A DNA stretch of 64,000 bases, taken from positions 1,618,320 through 1,682,319 of the forward strand of contig JAGVRJ010000009.1 in NCBI GenBank assembly GCA_019059635.1. Reading direction: 5' to 3'. Made by a program: the position numbers and the translations under genes. Below the pieces are notes generated by a model, which ran no database searches, had not been told where the DNA came from, and worked only from the letters and a program-made list of their open reading frames with translations. The stretch comes from Proales similis. Taxonomy: Eukaryota > Rotifera > Eurotatoria > Ploima > Proalidae. Positions 57,801-64,000 of this stretch are shown here, piece after piece (the first letter of the stretch is position 1; each line of letters starts with the position of its first letter).

Positions 57801-58114
57801 TTGTTTTGGAATAAAAGGGAAAGACTGAAATCTTCTAAAGAAGTGCTACAACTGCGAAGCAAAAAGAGACCATCAGACGCCCCTGTAATAAGTTGATGCT
57901 CTTGTAAACGTTTTTCGGCTGTGGTTCTATCAATTTTTCCATGAAAGTACGAAAACTCTCGATTTAATTTGGAGAGTTCTTCTTTGCTTCTTATAAGCTC
58001 AATTTCCACTTCTTGTTGATGTTCAAGCAAAATTTAAACTCTGAAAGGCGCTAGGCTATTTAACAGAAATTGTGCTTTACCTTTGCTAGATGAGTATCCA
58101 GTATACTTTTTCAT
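54884..58114 (-). CDS. Shark: Shark/HTK16-type tyrosine kinase: SH2, ankyrin repeats, SH2, kinase
   Basis: Cytoplasmic tyrosine kinase of the Shark family; in Drosophila Shark acts downstream of the engulfment receptor Draper. Exon 1 is about 58114-58075; the next begins after an acceptor near 58012. First SH2 is at about 57960-57650 with Y-F-H-G-K-I and F-L-L-R-S. Ankyrin repeats follow in exons between about 57590 and 56900. The second SH2 is at about 56700-56390 with V-Y-L-V-R-K. The kinase runs from G-E-G-E-F-G (near 56020) through A-V-K-K, H-R-D-L-A-A-R-N and the activation loop to the stop at 54884. The DFG motif spans the intron at about 55340-55295. The P-loop and catalytic exons are separated by a roughly 300-bp intron, long for this genome. 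All catalytic motifs are intact. Confidence 0.93.
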
Positions 58115-58677
58115 TTTTAAATAAAGTTAGTGGGTATTTTGAAAGATGTTTTCTTATTTCGATCATTGGACATTCAACAATTGAGCAAAATAAACTTGGA
58201 GTACACTAATTCTAGTCCATTTTAATCAATAGTCAAGATATATTTGAAGAAAGACAATAGATTGGACTGCGTGCTCTCGAGGTTTGTGGAAAAAGCCACA
58301 TGTCCCATGCAAAAACACCGTAACTAGTTTATTAGCATAATAGTGCTAGAGAAGTAAACCTAACGAAATTATGTGTTTGCTTGGCGATACAATTATGCAT
58401 TAGGCAAACGGCTATAAATATAGCTGCAGCTCTAGTTAAGAAGAGCTCAGATTCTAGACTAAGTTGAGAGTAGTGCATTCATTTTCTCGGCGCCCTCCGT
58501 ATTGGCCTCTGCCAAAGAGCGAATAAATTAGTTAGTGGTTAATTCCATGTTAATTTCATTCCTCGCTAGTTAATAAGTGGGCTGCGCGCATTTCCTAATA
58601 TTGACGTGCTAGTCCTGACTGACTAATGAAAAATATTGCTTGATTAGTTGCCCATTCGCATTCAGTTGAATGAAGTG
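58115..58677. other. divergent promoter region, Shark and TRF2
   Basis: About 560 bp between two oppositely oriented genes. It contains a TATAAATA box on the plus strand (listed separately), a TCAGATT initiator-like sequence about 35 bp downstream, and a short upstream ATG-TGA frame (58670-58679) overlapping the TRF2 start. Confidence 0.5.
58413..58420 (+). promoter_or_regulatory. TATA box, probable TRF2 promoter
   Basis: TATAAATA preceded by GGC and followed by a GC-containing stretch, with an initiator-like TCAGATT at 58447-58453. It is the only consensus TATA in this spacer on the plus strand. The spacing of about 35 bp is slightly long. Confidence 0.5.
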
Positions 58678-59612
58678 ATGAACATTATCAACATTATTCG
58701 GCTGCCTTCACAGAGTGCATCCCGCACACTCGTGGACGCCGTCCCCGCTAATGTTCCATGTGCTCTCCCAACGTCACTGCGCGAACTCACTCTCTGGTCA
58801 GACTCAAACAGACTTAGCAATGAGATCACAAATGAACCCCTTCAAGCCACGTCCACTCAAGATTCATGCAGCTTTTCTCTAACTGTACATGACGCAACCA
58901 ACACATCATCCATGGAGATGCCAGTCTTCGTCAGTAACGTCGTTTGCTCTTATTCAACTAAGTGCCACTTAAATCTACGGCGCATTGCAATGCAAGGAAT
59001 GCATGTTGAGTACCGAAAAGAGAATGGGGTAATTAAAAATTTATTAAGTTTAAACAACTTCCAACTAGCAATTTTTTAAAGATGCTGAGTATGAAAATTC
59101 GTAAACCTTTTACAACCGCAAGCATTTGGCCATCAGGGAAAATCACCTGCACAGGCGCAAAGTCAGAAGAGGAAGCCTACAAAGCTGCTCGGCGCTTCTG
59201 TCGGCTTTTACAAAAAATGCAATTCAAAGTCAGGATGAGCAAATACCGTGTAGTGAATGTTTTGGCCACTTGTGCCGTTCCATTTTATGTAGACATTACT
59301 AGCTTGGCCGAACAAAATAGCGCTGTTTGCTCATACGAACCGGAGCTACACCCTGGTGCAACTTACAAAATGAACGAGTACCGAGCTACTCTAAAGCTTT
59401 ACGCTTCTGGAAGCATAACTTTGACTGCCCCATCAGTGGAAGCTGTTCGACGAACAATAGAAAAAATTTTTCCCATTCTTTTCAATTACAGACAAGGGAC
59501 CAATTCAACGTCACTGGCCCCATTGCTTCATACAACTCCAATTTCAAATCGGTCTCTTGTCCCTAAGACCTTGACTACTACTACTCATATCAAGTCAAGT
59601 GTCGATATGTAA
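58678..59612 (+). CDS. TBPL1: TBP-related factor TRF2/TBPL1, two exons
   Basis: Second TBP-family factor of bilaterians; it binds TFIIA and serves TATA-less promoters. Exons 58678-59028 and 59082-59612; the 53-bp phase-0 intron falls inside the first TBP repeat. After an N-terminal tail of about 80 residues, repeat 1 reads N-V-V-C-S, C-H-L-N-L-R, I-R-K-P and S-G-K-I-T-C-T-G-A. Repeat 2 reads Y-E-P-E-L-H-P-G and S-G-S-I-T-L-T-A-P. Aromatic positions where TBP has DNA-kinking Phe are changed (Ile-Trp in repeat 1, Leu-Tyr in repeat 2), as expected for TRF2. A short Thr/Ser-rich C-tail follows. ATG at 58678 chosen because an earlier in-frame candidate (58648) is TTG. Confidence 0.95.
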
Positions 59613-60520
59613 AAATACCTCTAAAAACTGACGCGCATCTTACCTGTCTGTTACGTAACTCAAATAAAGCCCAGGTTGTGTTAATAAGAATCTATTTTTT
59701 AACTAGGCGGGAAAGGAACTACTTTTTGACAGAGCCTCACGGCAAACTAGTGCGTTTTTTAGATTTGAGTCTCCTCTATCAACCTGGACAGTTTTCAACC
59801 CGCTTGCATGAAAAAGGATTGAGATGCTCTCATGGGAGGACGTTGCATTTAATCCCTGAATCCTTTTTCTTGTAAGTATTTTGGAGGTTCCATAGAGTGT
59901 GTTAAGAAAAGGTTTAGGTTCACTTGATTTTAGATATTATAAAGAATGCTTTCTTTTAATCAACTAAATTTAATGATTTTTCTCTTTTGTGACACTTAGT
60001 GCTACAATTTATGTTTCAGAATGGCCTTGTTCTTGAATTTGTGGCTTTTAAGACAAACAAACACTTTTGGCCGTTAACTGAATAGAAAGTAAATGTTAAT
60101 TTTTCTCTGCTTTTCTTATTTGTAAAAAATTGCCATTTTAATTTTCCTGCTCTAAAAAAATGTTCAAGTTTTACTTCTATTCGACAAAAGCTCAATTAAA
60201 AATGGTTTCAAGCTAACAGCTAGCTACTATCATTGTCTTTTCTAAAAAACTTTCATAATTCTTTTTTTCTTAAAGGCAGTATGTTGAAGACAATTAGATA
60301 AGTCCTCTAAACCATTAAGTGCTCTTCAATCGATACCTAAAAGCTTATTTCGATCACTTGCCTTGTTTTCAATCAAGCAAAGGTAACCGCCAATAGCATA
60401 AGACAGCGAGAAGATTCATTAAAACTTTCCCGTTCTTCTGAAAGTCTTTGGCATAGAAAAGCGGAAGTTTATTTTAACATTCACTAATCCCAATACAAAC
60501 AGGCGCTGTTATTTTCAAAA
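59613..60520. other. non-coding, TRF2 downstream
   Basis: AT-rich with poly-T/poly-A runs. A 65-codon frame at 59678-59875 has no recognisable feature. I see no gene here. Confidence 0.5.
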
Positions 60521-60721
60521 TGTTTGAAAGAGATGCATGCCTCTACAGATCTTAAGTTCTTGAAGCGCTTTCATTATTTTTCCAAAACGAAAGTGATGAT
60601 TTTGCCATGCGAAAAAAAAGATTACAGGCTTGAATTTGTATTTAGCATTTCTTTACAAGAATTCGACTCGTTTTTGCTGACAGATTTGAGCGATCGGAAA
60701 AAAACAAGAGAAAATTCGAGT

Positions 60722-61480
60722 TTAGAGAGAGAGGATTTGCAATCAGATCTTACCAGGATTTGGGAATGGACGAAGGAATGGGGCCTCCAGCTTAACCTCA
60801 GGAAGCCGTTCGTGCTGCATTTAGGCAAGGACAACGTGCGGCATGCTTACTATCTCATTTACCTAGAAGGGGAAAGGCAATACATTGCGGAGAGAGATCA
60901 AGCGAAGGACCTGGGAGTCATATTGAGAACTGACCTGAGATGGAACTCGCAAGTGGACCAGGTGTGCGCCCGAGCTAATAGAATAGAATGTTGGGTCGGT
61001 TGAAGAAGGCTTTCAGGTATAAGGACGCTCACATATGGATTAAACCGTAACCTGGAATATGCGACGGCGATCTGGAACCCTCATTCGAAGGGTGATATCC
61101 AATTGATTACAGAAGCGAGCGACGAAATGTATACCGGAGCTGAGACACATGCCATATGAGGAGAGGCTGCAGAGATTTGGATTAGTAACCTTGTTGGAGA
61201 GGAGACTGTGCACTTACCTGAGCAAGTACATGAAGATAAAGAAGAATCTCACGGCTGTAAACTGGATGAGAGTTAAGCTGAATCCACAAGAGCGATGAAT
61301 GAGAAGGAAGTGCACTCGGAAAGAGAGCTTCAAGGCGACAATGAACCGCAAATTCAGAAGGTTCTGTAATTTCAGGCACCAATTCTTCGTGGAATTCTCT
61401 GAATTGTGAGGAGCTGATGCAAGAGGCTGGTGATGCGAATAGGGTGAGGAGATTCAAGCTAGCACTCAGCAGGAAGATTA
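60722..61480 (+). pseudogene. broken non-LTR retrotransposon (LINE) reverse-transcriptase fragment
   Basis: C-terminal part of a jockey/CR1-like reverse transcriptase in at least two frames. The first piece (to about 61003) has L-x-x-D-L-x-R-I-W-E-W, K-x-W-G-L-Q-L-N and K-D-L-G-V-I-L. After frameshifts, pieces matching L-E-Y-A-x-A-I-W-N-P (about 61055-61085) and L-x-T-L-L-E-R-R (about 61185-61205) follow. The catalytic core and endonuclease are absent, so it is a dead, 5'-truncated copy on the plus strand. Confidence 0.8.
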
Positions 61481-61617
61481 CGCTCTAACTTGTTTTTCTT
61501 TTGTGAATAATCGCGGCAGTATAAATTTTAGAGCTAAATTTATTAATTTTTAATGCAAATTCTAATTTCAATGACTTAGACAATTTAAACATTGTAATTT
61601 TTTTTGGTTTTAACTTT

Positions 61618-61663
61618 AAAAGGGTTTAACCCTAAAACCAAACCTAGCCCTTAACCCTAACCC
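61618..61663. repeat. interstitial telomere-like sequence, degenerate
   Basis: Short run of CCCTAA-type words (GGGTTTAACCCTAAAACC, then CCCTTAACCCTAACCC), resembling degraded TTAGGG telomere repeats. It sits just downstream of the dead LINE. Confidence 0.55.
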
Positions 61664-61689
61664 ACAAAATTGTCACCAATTTGGACACT

Positions 61690-61899
61690 CGTCAGATCAA
61701 GAAGACGATCATGAGCAAAAACAAAGCGAATCGGACATGTTGGAGCAAGGGAACAATGAGACCACGGAAGTGAGTTTACTTCAAAACAAGCATGTGAGCG
61801 AGGTCAAGATTATATTCATATTTGAAAAGGGTCGAAGTCTACCCGATTCATATTGCGGCGATCCATGCGAGCAATGTCTGCAGCTTGTAGAGGCCTAGG
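61690..61899 (+). other. short acidic open frame, uncertain
   Basis: About 68 codons from near 61696 to TAG 61897-61899, rich in Gln, Asp and Glu and ending in a Cys-x2-Cys-like segment (C-G-D-P-C-E-Q-C). It has no ATG at its beginning and no splice partner that I can place. Could be a remnant exon or mobile-element piece. Confidence 0.2.
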
Positions 61900-62042
61900 A
61901 CTGTCGAAAATTTCATTACTTTCATTTATAACAGTTTTCGTCGCCTCGTCCGAAACCTGTTAGTAAGGTTATCCCCAAATGGTAAAGGCAGATAAGCTTA
62001 TTCGAGTTTTATTTGATTTAAACAACTTCAACTCTACGCTTC

Positions 62043-62610
62043 TTGCTAATGCTTGCTTACGCAAGCAGCTGTTTCAATAAGATAGGGGGACGGGAGTGTG
62101 GAACCGAACTCAAGTTGGGATGCAACGCTGAGTCGGTTACATCCTTCCGTTACGCGAGGTCCGTCTCGTCTCGGATGCGGGGCGGTTCCGGGCCTATGTC
62201 GGTTTTTACCGGCTTTCCGCCAAAGCTTGGCTCCGGTTTCACGCTGGGTCTGAGCCGTTCCAGCTTGGCGGAATCGACTACAGACTCGAGGTCCCAGTTG
62301 CGGCCTCTGTCGAAGTGGGCGACGGTTTCGCCGTCCTTTAGGGTTACCTGCGCGCTTCACGCGAAGGTTACCTGCGCGCTTCACGCGAAGGTGTTAGAGG
62401 TACCCCTGGTGTCCGTCCGTCCGTCCGTCCGTCCGTCCGTCCGTCCGTCTGTCCAGACGATAACTCGCGAACGCAAAGTCGGATGAAAATGAAACTTTGG
62501 CAATCGAGTAGAATCGAGTTTCCGCACTTGCTGCCAAAATTTGAGCCAAATCGGAGCATGTTGAGTTTTGGCCCATTTTGGCGGTCAGGGTTCGAATCCC
62601 GGGGCGGCAA
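62043..62610. repeat. GC-rich repeat island with (TCCG)n, tandem 24-mer and a T-arm-like motif
   Basis: Sharp rise in GC against AT-rich flanks. It contains a 24-bp tandem duplication (GGTTACCTGCGCGCTTCACG.. at about 62342-62391) and a TCCG tetranucleotide array (about 62410-62450). A hairpin-forming inverted repeat (62533-62547 with 62570-62582) is followed directly by GGTTCGAATCC (62589-62599), the tRNA B-box consensus. It looks like a dispersed repeat rather than a gene; the frames read through it encode only repeat peptides. Confidence 0.6.
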
Positions 62611-63287
62611 AATCGCACAACTTTTTTTTGGAGCATCAGAAGCTCACCAAATTTTGAGGGTGTTGTTGTTAGTGCAAAATATAAACACATGCAAAAATTT
62701 GGCCCAATCGGATCATTTTTGCAATTTTTGAATTTTTGAAGCGCGCAGTGCTGAAAACGCAAGTTTTTAGATTTTTTACCGTTACTTTTCCAGATTTTCG
62801 TTTTATTTTTCTATCGCCTAAAGCGATCTTCTTCTTTTTTAAATTTTTGGGTTTTAGCTTCCTTTTACGGAACATTTTTTAACCTTTTTATTTCAGTTTT
62901 TTATTTTTCTGTTTATATAGTTTTTGTATTATTTTACCTTGATTCAATTCAGTTCCTGCATATTCAGTTTAAGCCAGTTTTTTATCTCCGTCATCTTGTA
63001 AATTTTGAGGGCTTCGTCAATAATATTCATGTTGTGCAGTGTGCTAAATTGTTTTAATTCTGTCTAATAGCTAGAACTTATTTCGGTAAGCTTTTTGACT
63101 TTTGCATCTTTTTTCTTCGAATCTCTGACAATATTTTATCTTATTTTTAGCTGTTGTAAAAATTTCAAATTCGTATCAACTAAAAGATTCCGACAGTAAC
63201 AAAATTTTAAGTTACTGTAGCGAGAAACAATTTGTCTTGTAATAAAAACCATGATGTCTTCAAGCATGTTATCTATAACTTTGTTAA
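62611..63287. other. AT-rich non-coding DNA
   Basis: Poly-T-rich sequence between the GC-rich island and the myosin fragment. No coding sequence seen. It may belong to the 3' side of the myosin-like gene on the minus strand. Confidence 0.5.
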
Positions 63288-64000
63288 TCAATTTTTATCT
63301 TTTACAACTGTAACATTTTTCAAGTGAAACACAGAATGTTTCATTCGGCAATAAAATGTCTTGACATAAAACGCACTGGAAAAATTGAAAACAATTTTGA
63401 CAAAAATTCTAAGTTCCGGTTGAGCGTTTTGAGCAAAAACTTTATTTTGCCGACGAATACACTTAATCCAATAAATATTTTTGCCCATTAGACTTTTGAC
63501 GATCGTCTTGATCTGGGCAAGGTGGCTGCTCGCTAAAGTTCTTCGTGGAAGCTTCCCTCTTTCCAAAACGCTCGGATTTTTCAGGTTGGCCAGGAAATGA
63601 TTGGGAGACTTGTCAAGAACTTTTTTGAAAGTGTCGGGCAACTTTATTTCCAAGCGAGTCTGCCATTCGCTTTGCTTGTTATATTGAACCGTAGCGCAAA
63701 AATGGCTTATTTTTAGTTCATTCTCGGCATTATTTTGGCCCTCCTCGCTGCACGACTTTAATTTCAGTCTGCTTCGATCTTCTGATGCCGCCATTATTCG
63801 TTCAATTTGGCAAGTTGCGTCTCTTGACCTTTGAAGTGCGTCCTCGCCTTTTATCTGTATCCACTTCTCCTCTTGCTTCAGGACGTGCTCGCAGAATGCC
63901 AAGTGGATTTTTTCATTTATGAAATTTATAAACAGTTGCTCGACACCGTTTAGTGGTGCCTCAAAGTTTTCAAAACCTGGAAAGTCCATGATGGAGTGTT
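63288..64000 (-). CDS. divergent myosin motor-domain fragment, running off the window edge
   Basis: Frame open to the right edge on the minus strand. It begins within the motor head at the relay region (D-F-P-G-F-E-N-F, family form D-I-F-G-F-E-N-F), then E-Q-L-F-I-N-F-I-N-E-K, a divergent lower 50-kDa region and the actin-binding segment. The segment before the converter reads Y-W-I-K-C-I-R-R where active myosins have Y-x-R-C-I-K-P-N. The last 40 residues before the stop do not look like a converter, so an intron after about 63440 is likely. Several key positions are changed; this is either a divergent myosin class or a decaying copy. The true start lies outside the window. Confidence 0.65.
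   Translation of the reverse strand, partial: HSIMDFPGFENFEAPLNGVEQLFINFINEKIHLAFCEHVLKQEEKWIQIKGEDALQRSRDATCQIERIMAASEDRSRLKLKSCSEEGQNNAENELKISHFCATVQYNKQSEWQTRLEIKLPDTFKKVLDKSPNHFLANLKNPSVLERGKLPRRTLASSHLAQIKTIVKSLMGKNIYWIKCIRRQNKVFAQNAQPELRIFVKIVFNFSSAFYVKTFYCRMKHSVFHLKNVTVVKDKN

Noticed and set aside
60524-61003. 159-codon plus-strand frame as a functional gene
   Set aside because: Only its second half resembles a reverse transcriptase, and the similarity continues in other frames downstream, so it is a broken LINE copy.
61690-61860. Homology of the acidic frame to the SPPL2 acidic loop (both have an I-F-x-F-E-K-like run)
   Set aside because: The shared run is only about seven residues within low-complexity acidic sequence; not enough to call relationship.
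62043-62762. Long open frames on both strands of the GC-rich island
   Set aside because: They translate the TCCG array and duplicated 24-mer; high GC lowers stop frequency, and no domain is present.

Overview
The window is nuclear DNA of an invertebrate animal with a compact genome. Genes lie close together on both strands and most introns are about 50-70 bp with GT..AG ends. A TBP-related factor of the TRF2/TBPL1 type points to a bilaterian. A Shark-type kinase (SH2-ankyrin-SH2-kinase) is known from invertebrates and is absent from vertebrates. OFD1 and NPHP4 indicate an animal that builds cilia. I cannot name the species. Exon ends were placed by hand from splice signals, reading frame and remembered family alignments, so single boundaries may be off.

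Layout. 1-6.1 kb: three tandem DEG/ENaC channel genes (the first cut by the window edge) with a decayed coding relic between the second and third. 6.4-9.9 kb: an intronless fusion of a DUF924 domain, an FSH1-type serine hydrolase and leucine-rich repeats. 10.3-12.8 kb: a signal peptide peptidase-like protease (SPPL2). 12.95-13.3 kb: a neuropeptide-like precursor on the minus strand. 14.0-23.9 kb: a very large minus-strand Roco protein (MBT-like, LRR, EF-hand, ROC-COR and two TIR domains). 24.3-30.2 kb: a minus-strand run of housekeeping genes in the order of transcription TAF12, NUBPL, MRPL21, MRPS16 and BRF1; the NUBPL/MRPL21 gap of about 50 bp has a splice acceptor abutting the second start codon, suggesting an operon with trans-splicing. 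30.9-36.2 kb (plus): acid lipase, OFD1, EMC8/9. 36.6-37.8 kb (minus): a secreted DOMON protein and, in the same frame after a TAA, a tandem-repeat N-glycosylation region. 38.4-39.9 kb: an unrecognised serine-rich protein. 40.3-43.1 kb: HSP60 and HSP10 head to head with heat-shock elements between them. 43.3-44.6 kb: a two-Ig-domain, probably GPI-anchored protein. 44.6-49.0 kb: no gene recognised. 49.0-54.6 kb: NPHP4. 54.9-58.1 kb: Shark kinase. 58.7-59.6 kb: TRF2. 60-64 kb: repeat-rich DNA with a broken LINE reverse transcriptase, telomere-like DNA, a GC-rich repeat island and a divergent myosin motor fragment running off the edge.

Functional themes are mitochondrial proteostasis and translation (HSP60/HSP10, MRPL21, MRPS16, NUBPL), basal transcription (TAF12, BRF1, TRF2), cilia (OFD1, NPHP4), neural or epithelial signalling (DEG/ENaC, peptide precursor, Ig protein) and innate-immunity-like architecture (Roco-TIR, LRR hydrolase, Shark). 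The most unusual proteins are the Roco-TIR-TIR giant, the DUF924-FSH1-LRR fusion and the DOMON/sequon-repeat locus.
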